DNA of 45,319 bases, from contig RZZR01000006.1 in NCBI GenBank assembly GCA_009929795.1, forward strand, positions 1 to 45,319. The letters are read 5' to 3'. Position 1 is the stretch's first letter, and each line of letters starts with the position of its first letter. Made by a program: the position numbers and the translations under genes. The DNA is from Deltaproteobacteria bacterium. GTDB taxonomy: Bacteria; Desulfobacterota; Desulfovibrionia; Desulfovibrionales; Desulfomicrobiaceae. Below, in pieces: positions 33,680 to 42,839 of the stretch. The notes beneath the pieces were generated by a model that saw only the letters and a list, made by a program, of their open reading frames with translations, searched no databases and was not told the origin of the DNA.

Positions 33680-35401
33680 ATGCACAAGGATTGGCATACC
33701 ATCTTTTCACAGGCCCCCGGCCTCGCATGGGACGAGGACGACAGCCTGACCACCCCTCCGGAGCTGACGAATCTGGTCGACCTGAAAATTTTTCTCGACC
33801 TCGTTCAGGCCAGACGGTGTCTGATCAAACCCTTTCTGAGCAGCAAGGACTACCCGGCCGTGGAGGCCAGAGAACTTCTGCCCTCCTTTGAGTCGGATCT
33901 ATACGAGTACCCCGATCTTCCGGGATTTTCCCTGATGGTTATGGATCGCCCGCTCCGCTTCTTTGACGAGCATTTCCAATTCGACATCCTCCACGCTCCG
34001 GGGGACAATCCAGACCTTTCCGACGATGGGATCTGCTACCTATGCGACCACATTCAGGAAGGGAACTTCCAGACCATGTTGTCTCGGCTCCCGAAGCCGT
34101 ACCAAGCCAATTTCCGCCAGCGGTTCCAGAGACGTCCCTTGACCGACCTGGCCCAATACCCGGCCCTGATGGATGTTCTCCTTCAGATGGACCGCGGCCA
34201 TGTAATGGCCAGGACACAGGGCGGCACGTACTATCTGGCCGGGATCTTCGCCTCCCTGCCCTCCGAACTGGACATGGAACTCAAGAGATTCGGGCTGCGG
34301 ATCAAAAAATTCGCTCCGGGCGACAACGCTCTGTACGAACGGAACCGCAATTTCGTCTATCAGTTTCTCATGGAATTGTACGGCTACCCCATAGCCTCGG
34401 AGCGAAGGACCTCGGCCGCCCTGTTCTCCCGTCGCCTCCATAAAATAGGCGAGTCCTTCCTCATCCGGGTCCTCGGCCAGACCGACCGGACCATCACCTC
34501 CCTGTACAGCAGTCCCGAGGCCAAGGCCTATCCACAGATCGAGAAGATCGCCCTGGTCCGGGCCGACTCAGTGGACAAGGACACCCTGAATCTTCTCGAC
34601 GACCACGGATTCCTCCTCTGCAGGAAACGCAAGGTGGTCATCCTGCGGGTCATCTACCGCCAGCACCGGTTCGATCCCAGGAACCTCAGGCAGGACCGGG
34701 CCCTATCCCTGATCCGCCAGGAAGTCATTCACCCCCTGACCGCCAGGGTCATGGAGACCAACATCCTTCGGGACACCTATTCCCTGACGCTCCAGCTGAA
34801 CGACATCGTCCGGGGGGAATTTGTCGGCCGGGTCAAATATCGACGCAACGAGATCGTCGAAGGGACCGAAACCCACGAGAAACGGCTCAAGTTTCTCCAC
34901 ACGTGGCTGACCAAGCACCAGCGCAGGATCATCGGCTACTCCGACGAATTCTACACCGGAGTGGCCAAAGTCCTTGACGGCTACCTCCTGAACCCGGATC
35001 TGGCCGACGAATTCGGGGAAATCCGGACGTTCCACCAGGAGGTCTGGGCCGCCTACAGTTTCATCCGCCAAGCTAGGAACATCCAGAAAATCAAGGATGT
35101 GGCCACCAGAAATATCCGAGGCCGGAGGCTCAACTACCGGGAAATGCTTGATTGGATCATCGAGCTCGTCGGCGACCTCCGATTTGAGATCGTCCACTAC
35201 TTCGATTCCCTGATCGCCCACCTTCTTGATGAACTCGAATGCGTCCTGAACGACTCGTATCTGCGAAACGCGTATATCCTTCCGTCCGAGGACGATTTGA
35301 CGGACTACGGCCGCGATGTCCGCCGACTCTACCGACGCCTGATCGCCCTGCTGGACGAGATCAAATCCATCGACCGGGCCCGGGCCAAGGCCTCATCATA
35401 G
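33680..35401 (+). CDS. Large protein of unknown function (573 residues)
   Basis: No signal peptide and no obvious membrane segment, so it is probably cytoplasmic. The N-terminal third is acidic and aromatic-rich, with a YLCDHIQEGNF segment. The middle is basic and ends with RKRKVVILRVIYRQHRF. The C-terminal half is almost all helix, with charged faces and many Arg and Leu residues: KRLKFLHTWLTKHQRR, then a final helical bundle RLYRRLIALLDEIKS. I recognise no domain. Codon use looks like that of its neighbours, so recent transfer is not suggested. There is no clear ribosome-binding site before ATG 33680. It is followed by gcvT after 58 bases. Confidence 0.75.
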   Translation: MHKDWHTIFSQAPGLAWDEDDSLTTPPELTNLVDLKIFLDLVQARRCLIKPFLSSKDYPAVEARELLPSFESDLYEYPDLPGFSLMVMDRPLRFFDEHFQFDILHAPGDNPDLSDDGICYLCDHIQEGNFQTMLSRLPKPYQANFRQRFQRRPLTDLAQYPALMDVLLQMDRGHVMARTQGGTYYLAGIFASLPSELDMELKRFGLRIKKFAPGDNALYERNRNFVYQFLMELYGYPIASERRTSAALFSRRLHKIGESFLIRVLGQTDRTITSLYSSPEAKAYPQIEKIALVRADSVDKDTLNLLDDHGFLLCRKRKVVILRVIYRQHRFDPRNLRQDRALSLIRQEVIHPLTARVMETNILRDTYSLTLQLNDIVRGEFVGRVKYRRNEIVEGTETHEKRLKFLHTWLTKHQRRIIGYSDEFYTGVAKVLDGYLLNPDLADEFGEIRTFHQEVWAAYSFIRQARNIQKIKDVATRNIRGRRLNYREMLDWIIELVGDLRFEIVHYFDSLIAHLLDELECVLNDSYLRNAYILPSEDDLTDYGRDVRRLYRRLIALLDEIKSIDRARAKASS

Positions 35402-35459
35402 CCAGCCTGACCGGGACAAACGAATCCCACCAAACCACAATACGGAGGTACCGAAATTC

Positions 35460-36545
35460 ATGTCCGAACTGCTCATCACCCCACTGAACGCCTGGCACAG
35501 GGAACACGGGGTCCGGATGGTCCCCTTTGCCGGCTGGGAAATGCCTGTCCAGTATTCCGGGATTCTCGACGAGCACCGCCAGACCCGAACCGCCGCCGGC
35601 CTGTTCGACATCTGCCACATGGGCGAATTCATCGTCTCCGGGCCCGGAGCCGAATCCGCCCTAGCCAGGATCGTCACCCATGACCTGACCACCCTCAAAC
35701 CCGGGAAATGCCGCTACGGATTCATGCTCAACGAACGTGGAGGGGTCCTGGACGATCTCATCGTCTACCGCCTGGAGGACGAACGATTCATGACCGTGGT
35801 CAACGGAGCCTGCATTTCCTCGGACCTGGACTGGATGCGTGACCATCTGCCTCGAGAAATTGACATCGCGGACAGATCCATGGAAACGGCCAAGATCGAT
35901 CTCCAGGGACCTCGCAGTTTTGAAGTCCTTGCCCGGACCATTCCAGGAGATTGGTCAGGTCTGGGATACTTCTCCTTTCGAACGGTCACCTGGGACGGCT
36001 ACGAGCTTCTGGTCAGCCGGACCGGCTACACCGGAGAACTAGGCTGCGAAATCTACCTGCCCTGGAACAGGGCCTTCGGCCTTTGGGAACGCCTTACGGC
36101 CGATCCGGACGTGGCCCCGGCCGGCCTCGGAGCCAGAGACACCCTCAGACTGGAGGTCGGTCTGCCCCTCTACGGCCAGGACCTCGACCGGAATCATACC
36201 CCGGTGGAGGCTGGATACGGATTCATGATCAAATCCCAGGCCGACTTCATCGGCAAGGCCGGATTGTCGACGGTCCGGGAACGGCTCCTTCCCCTGGTCG
36301 TCGACGGCCGCCGCAGCCCAAGACATGGAGACGAGGTTCTCGATCCTGACGGATCCCGGGTCGGCACGGTGACCAGCGGCTCCTTTGCCCCGTCCCTTGG
36401 CCATTGCGTGGCCTTGGCCTATGTGGCTGCGAACCGTTCCGAGGACGACACCTTTACCATCCGTTCGCAGCGTTTTGAAATTCCGGCCCGCAAGGGAACC
36501 CTGCCCTTCTACGATCAAGGCACGGCCCGCATGCGCCTAGGCTAA
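35460..36545 (+). CDS. gcvT: Aminomethyltransferase (glycine cleavage T protein)
   Basis: Transfers the aminomethyl group's C1 unit from lipoylated H protein to THF. At 361 residues it has FAGWEMPVQYSGILDEH (about 22-38) and LFDICHMGEF (about 47-56) typical of GcvT, the ASGLGARDTLRLEVGLPLYG-like segment (here GLGARDTLRLEVGLPLYG, about 222-239) and a C-terminal GxVTSG domain. GGAGGT lies ten bases before ATG 35460. gcvH and gcvP do not follow; a TRAP permease pair does. A related folate-dependent methyltransferase is possible, but the N-terminal motifs are canonical. Confidence 0.92.
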   Translation: MSELLITPLNAWHREHGVRMVPFAGWEMPVQYSGILDEHRQTRTAAGLFDICHMGEFIVSGPGAESALARIVTHDLTTLKPGKCRYGFMLNERGGVLDDLIVYRLEDERFMTVVNGACISSDLDWMRDHLPREIDIADRSMETAKIDLQGPRSFEVLARTIPGDWSGLGYFSFRTVTWDGYELLVSRTGYTGELGCEIYLPWNRAFGLWERLTADPDVAPAGLGARDTLRLEVGLPLYGQDLDRNHTPVEAGYGFMIKSQADFIGKAGLSTVRERLLPLVVDGRRSPRHGDEVLDPDGSRVGTVTSGSFAPSLGHCVALAYVAANRSEDDTFTIRSQRFEIPARKGTLPFYDQGTARMRLG

Positions 36546-36552
36546 ACCGGAC

Positions 36553-37002
36553 ATGCTCACGATCCGCCGAGTCTACCGGACCGTTTCGGTCACCATTCTT
36601 ACATGGACCATGGCCGTTCTCTTTCTGGCAATTGTCGCCCAAAATCTGACCAGAATCTTAGGCCGTCCCGGATTTGCCTGGACCACAGAACTCGTCCAGG
36701 CGTCCCTGGTCTGGATGACCGGGGCCGGGCTCGGCCTCATCGCCCTGGAAGGCCGGCTTCTGAGGCTCTCCCTACTTCCTGCTGCCCTGACCGAAAAAGT
36801 GACCGGCTTCATCTCCATGGTCCTCGGTCTTTTTTTGGTATGTGCCTCGGCCCTCATGACCGCCAGGACCTGGGAACAGACCACCCCGGTCCTGGACCTG
36901 CCTATGGGACTCCATTTCATCCCCTTTGCCTGGGGGGGACTCGGGCTCGTTCTGGCCCGCCTCGCCTGCGGGCCGGATAAATCCGCCCCCCGGACGACAT
37001 GA
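36553..37002 (+). CDS. dctQ: TRAP transporter small permease (DctQ)
   Basis: A 149-residue membrane protein with four predicted transmembrane helices, at about 10-32, 45-68, 80-103 and 118-140. The WTTELVQASLVWMTGAGLG segment (about 43-61) fits the DctQ family, where an E-x-x-x-x-x-x-W pattern is usual. The ATG is seven bases after gcvT and the stop overlaps dctM by four bases. Substrate unknown, since no DctP binding protein is encoded nearby. Confidence 0.85.
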   Translation: MLTIRRVYRTVSVTILTWTMAVLFLAIVAQNLTRILGRPGFAWTTELVQASLVWMTGAGLGLIALEGRLLRLSLLPAALTEKVTGFISMVLGLFLVCASALMTARTWEQTTPVLDLPMGLHFIPFAWGGLGLVLARLACGPDKSAPRTT

Positions 37003-38267
37003 CCCTCCTCCTGATCACCCTCCTGGTCGGCCTCGTCCTGGGTCTGCCCATCTTCCTGGCCCTTGCCGCCGCCAGTCTGGTGGTGGCCTGGGCCGTCCTG
37101 GCTCTGCCCCCGACCTTCATCCTCCACCGGATGCTGGAATCAGTCCATTCCTATCCTCTGGCGGCCATCCCGCTTTTCCTCCTGGGCGGGGATCTCCTGA
37201 CCGCCGGAGGCTACACCCGAAAGCTCATGGATTTGGCCCAGTCTGTGGGCTCCAGGCTAGGCTTCGGCCTACCCAGCGTCACGGTCCTCGTGGCATTTTT
37301 CCTCTCCGGCCTGACAGGAGCGGCCGTTGCAGAGGCCTCGGCCCTGGGCGGAGTCCTCCTCCCGGCCCTGGACCGATCAGGAGTTCCCAAGGCTAGGTCG
37401 GCGGCTCTCATTTCCGTGGCCTCGACCCTCGGGCCCATCGTTCCCCCGAGCATTCCCCTCATCCTTTTCGGAATCCTGGCCCATGTATCCATCATCGAGC
37501 TCTTCTGGGCCGGACTCGTACCCGGCATTTTGACCACCCTGGGTCTACTCGTCCTGGCCCGCAGGCTCGAGGCCAAAACCACCGAATCGGCCAGACCCCG
37601 AGACCCTGCGCCATGGAAACAGATCTGGCTCCAGGGAATTCAGACCGCCCTGCCGCCGACACTGGTCCTCGGATCCATGCTGGGCGGCCTGTTGACCATC
37701 ACTGAAGCCGCTGCGGGGTTCGTTGTCCTCGGCGGTTGGTTCTGGGCCAGAAATCCTGACCGGCCGCCGCTCAGTCCCATCCTCGTCAAGACCGCCCTGG
37801 CCTCGGCCCAGGTTTTGATCATCATCGCCGGGGCCTCGGCTCTGTCCTACGCCCTGACCATGCTGGGCTTCGCCAGAAACGTCCAGAATCTGCTGACCGT
37901 CTGGGAACTTGGACCTCTGGGCTTCCTGATCCTCCTGAACCTCGTCCTACTCGGCATCGGGACCTTTCTGGAAACCACCGCAGCCCTGTACCTCGTCGTC
38001 CCGGTCATCGTCCCGCTGGCCCTGGCCCTCGGCGTGGACCCCGTCCACCTGGGAATCTTAACCGTCTTCAACCTGGTCTTGGGCATGGTCACCCCGCCCT
38101 TCGGCATCTCCCTTTTCGTCACATCCACCATCGCCGGACTCGAACCCCGCCAGGTTTTCGAACGGGTCTGGCCCTTCTTTTTCGTAGGGCTGGCCGTCCT
38201 GGCCCTCATCCTCGTCTTTCCAGATCTCTGCCTTTTCCTGCCCAGGCTCATGATCCGAGGCGGATGA
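36999..38267 (+). CDS. dctM: TRAP transporter large permease (DctM)
   Basis: A 422-residue membrane protein of about 12 hydrophobic segments. PLFLLGGDLLTAGG (about 54-67), FLSGLTGAAVAEASALG (about 95-111), LGPIVPPSIPLILFG (about 143-157) and GMVTPPFGISLFV (about 365-377) are the conserved reentrant-loop regions. TRAP transporters use sodium or proton gradients with a periplasmic binding protein to import carboxylates or amino acids. The missing DctP is presumably elsewhere. It starts inside the dctQ stop (ATGA). Confidence 0.92.
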   Translation: MTLLLITLLVGLVLGLPIFLALAAASLVVAWAVLALPPTFILHRMLESVHSYPLAAIPLFLLGGDLLTAGGYTRKLMDLAQSVGSRLGFGLPSVTVLVAFFLSGLTGAAVAEASALGGVLLPALDRSGVPKARSAALISVASTLGPIVPPSIPLILFGILAHVSIIELFWAGLVPGILTTLGLLVLARRLEAKTTESARPRDPAPWKQIWLQGIQTALPPTLVLGSMLGGLLTITEAAAGFVVLGGWFWARNPDRPPLSPILVKTALASAQVLIIIAGASALSYALTMLGFARNVQNLLTVWELGPLGFLILLNLVLLGIGTFLETTAALYLVVPVIVPLALALGVDPVHLGILTVFNLVLGMVTPPFGISLFVTSTIAGLEPRQVFERVWPFFFVGLAVLALILVFPDLCLFLPRLMIRGG

Positions 38268-38350
38268 TGCCCGGTCATACTAACTCATAGAGCGAAAATA
38301 ACCGCTCCTGACGACACAGCGAAATCAGACCGGCCAACAGCCGAAACAAA

Positions 38351-38382
38351 GGAAAAAAGAGAAATGCCCCAGAGAACGGGGC
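38351..38382 (-). terminator. Terminator of the heme/rpe operon
   Basis: On the complement, GCCCC and GGGGC (38378-38382 with 38366-38370) close a seven-base loop. They are followed by ATTTCTCTTTTTT (38353-38365). It is just after the rpe stop at 38396. Confidence 0.72.
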
Positions 38383-38395
38383 CGGAAGAAATCAG

Positions 38396-39073
38396 CTAGA
38401 GGCCCCGGGCCGCGGCCAGAAAGGCTTGATGCCGAAGGTCGTAGGGCGGATGCCCGAAAAATGCCGAACCGGAAACGAACACCGAAGCCCCGGCCTCGAC
38501 AAGGTCCCGAATATTTCCGGGCTGGACCCCTCCGTCCACTTGGATGACCGTGGCGAGGTCCCGATTGCGAATCATGGCCGCCAGGCTCCGGATCTTGTCC
38601 AAACTGAAGGGAATGAAGGACTGGCCTCCGAAACCAGGATTCACGCTCATGATCAGGACCAGATCCAGCAGGGGCAGAACGTATTCCAAAACCGACAGAG
38701 ATGAGGCCGGATTTAGGGCCAGGCCGCAGCGGACCCCGGCCTGGCGAATCTGCTGCAGGGTCCGCTCCAGGTGAAGCGTGGCCTCGGCATGGACACAGAC
38801 CAGGTCGGCCCCGGCGTCCACGAAATCGGCGATGTACCGCTCGGGACGGTCGACCATCAGGTGCACGTCAAAAAACAGGGAAGTGGCCGGACGCAGGGCT
38901 TTGATCACCGGAGCCCCCAAGGTGATGTTGGGGACGAATGCCCCGTCCATGACATCCCAATGCACCCAGGGCAGCCCGGCGGCCTCCAGGGCCGAAAGTT
39001 CCTCGGCCAGTCGGCCAAAATCAGCCGACAGCAGGGATGGGGATATGATGATCTCTTGGCTCTCCACGCTCAT
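38396..39073 (-). CDS. rpe: Ribulose-phosphate 3-epimerase
   Basis: Interconverts ribulose 5-phosphate and xylulose 5-phosphate. The 225-residue TIM barrel has ISPSLLSADF at the N-terminus, HWDVMDGAFVPN (metal His and Asp, about 38-49), FDVHLMV (about 67-73), MSVNPGFGGQSF (about 143-154) and VDGGVQ (about 179-184), all of them family signatures. ATG 39073 overlaps the upstream stop (ATGA). A GTG at 39067 lies seven bases after GGAGG and could be the true start. Confidence 0.95.
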   Translation of the reverse strand: MSVESQEIIISPSLLSADFGRLAEELSALEAAGLPWVHWDVMDGAFVPNITLGAPVIKALRPATSLFFDVHLMVDRPERYIADFVDAGADLVCVHAEATLHLERTLQQIRQAGVRCGLALNPASSLSVLEYVLPLLDLVLIMSVNPGFGGQSFIPFSLDKIRSLAAMIRNRDLATVIQVDGGVQPGNIRDLVEAGASVFVSGSAFFGHPPYDLRHQAFLAAARGL

Positions 39074-39528
39074 TCCTCCCTGTCGCTCATGGGAAAATCC
39101 ACCCTGATCTTGAAGGTCTTCTCTGCCGGAAGATTCATGATCTCGATGCCGGTCTTGGTCGTGATCTCGGCCAAAGTTTTCTCCACATCCTCCCAGGATG
39201 GACCGATGAAAGTGAACCAGACATTTCGCTCGTGGTCGCGCAGATAGTTGTGGGTCACTCCGGGATGTCGGTTGACCTCGGCCACAAAGGCCTCGAGCTT
39301 GTCCTCGGGCACCGAGGCTGAACACAGTGTCGACCTCCACCCCAACTCCCTGGACTGGAAATTGGCCCCGATCCGGCGAATGACCCCGGACCGCTTGAGG
39401 GCCATGACCCTCTCAAAGGCCTCGTCTTCGGCAATGCCCACCCGGGCACCAATCTCCTCATAGGGTCTGGAGACAATGGGAAAATCGACCTGGATGATGT
39501 CCAGGATCTTGCGGTCGACGTTATCCAT
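39070..39528 (-). CDS. Siroheme decarboxylase subunit (AhbA/AhbB family)
   Basis: Removes acetate-chain carboxylates of siroheme to give 12,18-didecarboxysiroheme in the alternative heme pathway, normally as a heterodimer of AhbA and AhbB. The 152 residues combine an AsnC/Lrp-type helix-turn-helix (about 1-50, with VIRRIGANF) and a ligand-binding beta-alpha domain with HPGVTHNYLRDHERNVWFT near 88. I cannot decide whether it is AhbA or AhbB. ATG 39528 has AGGA six bases ahead; ATG 39540 (four more residues) overlaps the ahbD stop and is also plausible. No second subunit is found in this window. Confidence 0.85.
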   Translation of the reverse strand: MDNVDRKILDIIQVDFPIVSRPYEEIGARVGIAEDEAFERVMALKRSGVIRRIGANFQSRELGWRSTLCSASVPEDKLEAFVAEVNRHPGVTHNYLRDHERNVWFTFIGPSWEDVEKTLAEITTKTGIEIMNLPAEKTFKIRVDFPMSDREE

Positions 39529-39536
39529 GGATGTCC

Positions 39537-40613
39537 TCATGTTCTGGCCGGTCGATAGGTGCACAGAGGTTCCTCGGCCAGATGGTCTCCGGACATGGTC
39601 AGAGCCCTGGCCCGGCAGCCCCCACAGACCCGGTGATATTCGCACGGACCGCATTTTCCCTTGTAGCAGGACGGAGTTCTGAGCTCCACGAAGCGCTCCG
39701 ATCGGGCCCATATCTCCGGAAAAGGCCGTTTGCGGACGTTTCCGCAGTCCAATTCCAGAAACCCGCACGGCTGGACCGTGCCAACGTGGGAGATGAAGCA
39801 GAACCCGATGCCGCCCAGACACCCCCGGGTCATGGCATCGAGACCGAAATTCTCAGGGGTGACGGCCACGCCCTCGGCCTTGGCGCGCTGGCGCATAATC
39901 CGGTAGTAGTGCGGAGCGCAGGTGGCCTTGAGGTGCATGTCCGTGGTCTTGCGGAAGTCGTAGAACCAACTCAGAACATCCTCGTATTCCTGGGCGTTGA
40001 TGATCTCGCTCCGGATCTGGTCGCCCCGGCCCGTGGGCACCAGGAGAAAAATGTGCCAGGCCGCAGCGCCCAACCCCTTGGCCAGATCGAAGATCTCCCT
40101 GAAGTGTCCGAGATTCTGCCTAGTGACCGTGGTGTTGACCTGAAAAGGCAGACCCGCGCCCTTCAGATGGCGGATCCCGGCCAGGGATCGCTCAAAGGCT
40201 CCGGGCACGCCCCTGAAGTCGTCGTGGAGTTCAGCAGTGGGCCCGTCTAAAGAAATGCTACACCGCTGTACCCCGGCCGAAATCATCTTGCGGGCATTTT
40301 CCGGATTGACCAGAGTGCCGTTGGGGGCCATGACGCAGCGTAGGCCCTTGGAGGTGGCGTATCCGACCAGCTCGAAGATATCCGGGCGAAGCAGTGGCTC
40401 GCCACCGGTGAAGATGATGATCGGGCTCCCGGTCTCCGGAAAGGTGTCGATGAGGGCCTTGGCCTCGTTCGTGTCCAGCTCATCCGGATAGGGCTCTTCG
40501 TGGGCTTCGGCCCGACAATGCTTACAGGCCAGATTGCACGATCTGGTAATTTCCCAGGCCACGAGTCTGAGGGGCGGAATGCCCTGGCCGGAAGGGTGGC
40601 CGTGGCCGCTCAT
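39537..40613 (-). CDS. ahbD: AhbD-type radical SAM heme synthase
   Basis: Converts Fe-coproporphyrin III to heme by two oxidative decarboxylations. The 358 residues begin with a His/Gly-rich tail and the radical SAM motif Cys26-x3-Cys30-x2-Cys33 (RSCNLACKHC). FTGGEPLLRPDI follows. The C-terminus holds auxiliary-cluster cysteines: CYKGKCGPC and CGGC, plus CGFLELDC. The start overlaps hemB's stop as ATGA at 40613; ATG 40625 is an alternative. The order next to hemB and ahbC is the known Desulfovibrio arrangement, which separates AhbD from other SPASM-like proteins. Confidence 0.9.
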   Translation of the reverse strand: MSGHGHPSGQGIPPLRLVAWEITRSCNLACKHCRAEAHEEPYPDELDTNEAKALIDTFPETGSPIIIFTGGEPLLRPDIFELVGYATSKGLRCVMAPNGTLVNPENARKMISAGVQRCSISLDGPTAELHDDFRGVPGAFERSLAGIRHLKGAGLPFQVNTTVTRQNLGHFREIFDLAKGLGAAAWHIFLLVPTGRGDQIRSEIINAQEYEDVLSWFYDFRKTTDMHLKATCAPHYYRIMRQRAKAEGVAVTPENFGLDAMTRGCLGGIGFCFISHVGTVQPCGFLELDCGNVRKRPFPEIWARSERFVELRTPSCYKGKCGPCEYHRVCGGCRARALTMSGDHLAEEPLCTYRPART

Positions 40614-41587
40614 TCCCTGTTCCATTCCAGGACCTGCTCGGCGAAATAGGTGATCACGAACCGGGCTCCGGCCCTGGCCAGGCTGGTCAAGGTCTCCATG
40701 ACCACTGCCCGCTCATCCAGCCAGCCATTGGCAGCAGCGGCCCTGATCATGCTGTATTCGCCGCTGACCTGGTAGGCCCCGACCGGAATGTCGAACCGCT
40801 CGCTCACTTGGCGGACCACGTCCAGATAGGGCAGCCCCGGCTTGACCAGAAGGAGGTCCGCCCCCTCGGCCACATCCGCAGCGGCCTCCTGCAGGGCTTC
40901 CCGCAGGTTGGCCGGGTCCATCTGATAGGTTTTGCGATCCCCGAACTGGGGGGTGCTTTCGGCCGCCTCCCGGAACGGACCGTAGAAGGATGACGAATAC
41001 TTGACCGCATAGGACATGATGGGCAGATCCAAGAATCCCTCCTCGTCCAAGGCGGCCCGAATGGCCTCCACCCGGCCGTCCATCATGTCCGAAGGGGCCA
41101 CTACGTCCGCTCCGGCCCTCGCGTGGGACACGGCCGTCCGGGCCAGGAGGGTCAGGGATGCGTCGTTGATCACCGCACCGTTTTTGACCACTCCGCAATG
41201 GCCGTGGGAGGTGTATTCGCACAGGCAGACATCGGTCACAACGAGGAGATCCGGCCATTTCTCCTTGATCATGGCCACGGCCCGCTGCACGATGCCATCG
41301 GCCGCATAGGCTCCGACGGCCCGTTCGTCCTTTTGGGCCGGGATCCCGAACAGAATGAGCCCCCGCAGTCCCAGATCCGCGGCCCTGGACACTCGACGTT
41401 CGAGGGCCTTGAGCCCGTATTGGCTCTGGCCAGGCATGGCTTTTATCTCTTGGACGAAGTCCTCGTCCTCGCTGTCCACCACAAAATATGGCTGGATGAG
41501 GGTCTCAGGCCGGACGACGGTTTCCCGGACCAGATTTCTAATGACCTGCGAACGCCTCAGGCGGCGTCCACGAAAAAAATTCGGCAT
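40610..41587 (-). CDS. hemB: Porphobilinogen synthase
   Basis: Condenses two 5-aminolevulinates. At 325 residues it shows the zinc-binding cysteines Cys121, Cys123 and Cys131 (in DVCLCEYTSHGHC), so it is a zinc-type enzyme. Lys196 (in YAVKYSS) and Lys249 (in LLVKPGLPY) are the two active-site lysines, and APSDMMDGRV is conserved. AAGAGG precedes the ATG. The early precursor enzyme is thus encoded between two late enzymes of the siroheme-based heme route. Confidence 0.96.
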   Translation of the reverse strand: MPNFFRGRRLRRSQVIRNLVRETVVRPETLIQPYFVVDSEDEDFVQEIKAMPGQSQYGLKALERRVSRAADLGLRGLILFGIPAQKDERAVGAYAADGIVQRAVAMIKEKWPDLLVVTDVCLCEYTSHGHCGVVKNGAVINDASLTLLARTAVSHARAGADVVAPSDMMDGRVEAIRAALDEEGFLDLPIMSYAVKYSSSFYGPFREAAESTPQFGDRKTYQMDPANLREALQEAAADVAEGADLLLVKPGLPYLDVVRQVSERFDIPVGAYQVSGEYSMIRAAAANGWLDERAVVMETLTSLARAGARFVITYFAEQVLEWNRE

Positions 41588-41627
41588 GAGCTACGGCCTC
41601 TTGAATGCTACGGTTTCACGATTCGAA

Positions 41628-42806
41628 CTAGGCGATTTCCTCGTCGGTCAGATAACAGGCCGGATCCGGGGCCCAGATGTCCCCGTAATAGGCTTCAGCC
41701 CTGGCCCGAAAATTTCCCCCACAAATGTTTAAAAATCGGCAGGTCGCGCACCGGCCGGTGACGTGGGCCTTCTTGTCCTTGAGCTTGTGTAAAAGTTCGA
41801 TCTTCGGGTCGGTCCAGATTTCTGAAAAAGGCCGCTCCAGGACGTTGCCGAAGGTATGGTTTCGCCAAAACTGATCGGCGTGGACCTGTCCGTCCCAAGA
41901 GATGCACCCGATTCCCCGGCCCGAACTGTTGCCCTCGTTGAACTGCAGAAGTTCCAAAACCTCTGCGGCCCGATCCGGATTCTCCTTGAGCAGCCGGAGA
42001 TAGACCAGGGGACCGTCGGCGTGGTTGTCCACGGTCAGGATTTCCTTGGGCATGCCGGCCTCAAAAAATTTGCGGCTGGCATCCATGATGTCGTTGACCA
42101 CTTTCCGGGTCTCTTCATGTCCCAGATCCTCGTTGATCAACTCACTTCCACGGCCCGAATAGACCAGATGGTAGAAGCAGCACCTCGGGACTTCCAATTC
42201 CTCGAGAAGCCTGAACACCTCCGGAATTTCGTCAGCGTTCCGCTTGTTGATGGTGAACCTGAGCCCGACTTTAAGCCCGGCCTCTTGGCAGTTTCTGACC
42301 CCGTCCAGGGCCCGGCGAAAAGCACCGGTCACACCGCGGAACCGGTCATGAACCGCCTCGCCTCCGTCCAAAGAAATGCCCACATAGGACAAGCCGACCT
42401 CTTTCAGTTCGGCCGCCTTGGCCTTAGTGATCAGGGTTCCGTTGGTGGAAATAACCGCCCGCATGCCGCGGTCCACGGCATAGTGGGCCAATTCGGTCAA
42501 ATCGGCCCGAACCAGGGGCTCTCCCCCGGAAAAAAGGATCACCGGAGCCCCGAAGTCGGCCAGATCGTCGATGATGGCCTTGGCCTGGACCGTGTCGATC
42601 TCGTCTCGTCCCTGCTCCCCAACTGCCTGAGCGTAGCAGTGTACGCATTTCAGGTTGCAGCGTTTGGTCATATTCCAGACCACCACAGGCTTTTTGTCCT
42701 CGGAAAACTGGAGCAAATGCGAGGGAAGTATTTTGGACTGGCGGCCGTAGCGCAAAGCGTCCGAAGGTTCGACCGTGTCGCAATAGAGCTTGGAAATGCC
42801 GATCAT
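41628..42806 (-). CDS. ahbC: AhbC-type 12,18-didecarboxysiroheme deacetylase (radical SAM)
   Basis: Removes the acetate groups at C2 and C7 of didecarboxysiroheme, giving Fe-coproporphyrin III. The 392 residues begin MIGISKLYCD, then carry the radical SAM motif Cys50, Cys54, Cys57 (RCNLKCVHC) and FSGGEPLVR. The C-terminus has Cys353, Cys356, Cys362 and Cys384 as likely ligands of a second 4Fe-4S cluster. A GGGTGA site lies before the ATG. The related NirJ of denitrifiers makes heme d1; the hemB and ahbD neighbours favour AhbC. Confidence 0.9.
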   Translation of the reverse strand: MIGISKLYCDTVEPSDALRYGRQSKILPSHLLQFSEDKKPVVVWNMTKRCNLKCVHCYAQAVGEQGRDEIDTVQAKAIIDDLADFGAPVILFSGGEPLVRADLTELAHYAVDRGMRAVISTNGTLITKAKAAELKEVGLSYVGISLDGGEAVHDRFRGVTGAFRRALDGVRNCQEAGLKVGLRFTINKRNADEIPEVFRLLEELEVPRCCFYHLVYSGRGSELINEDLGHEETRKVVNDIMDASRKFFEAGMPKEILTVDNHADGPLVYLRLLKENPDRAAEVLELLQFNEGNSSGRGIGCISWDGQVHADQFWRNHTFGNVLERPFSEIWTDPKIELLHKLKDKKAHVTGRCATCRFLNICGGNFRARAEAYYGDIWAPDPACYLTDEEIA

Positions 42807-42839
42807 GAATTCACCCGTTTTTGGAATGTGTGTTGTCGA

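Noticed and set aside
35402-35459. Glycine riboswitch before gcvT
   Set aside because: The gap is only 58 bases, too short for the aptamer, and there is no matching structure.
38284-38308. Hairpin after dctM
   Set aside because: GAGCG and CGCTC form only five base pairs with no T-run, so I do not call a terminator.
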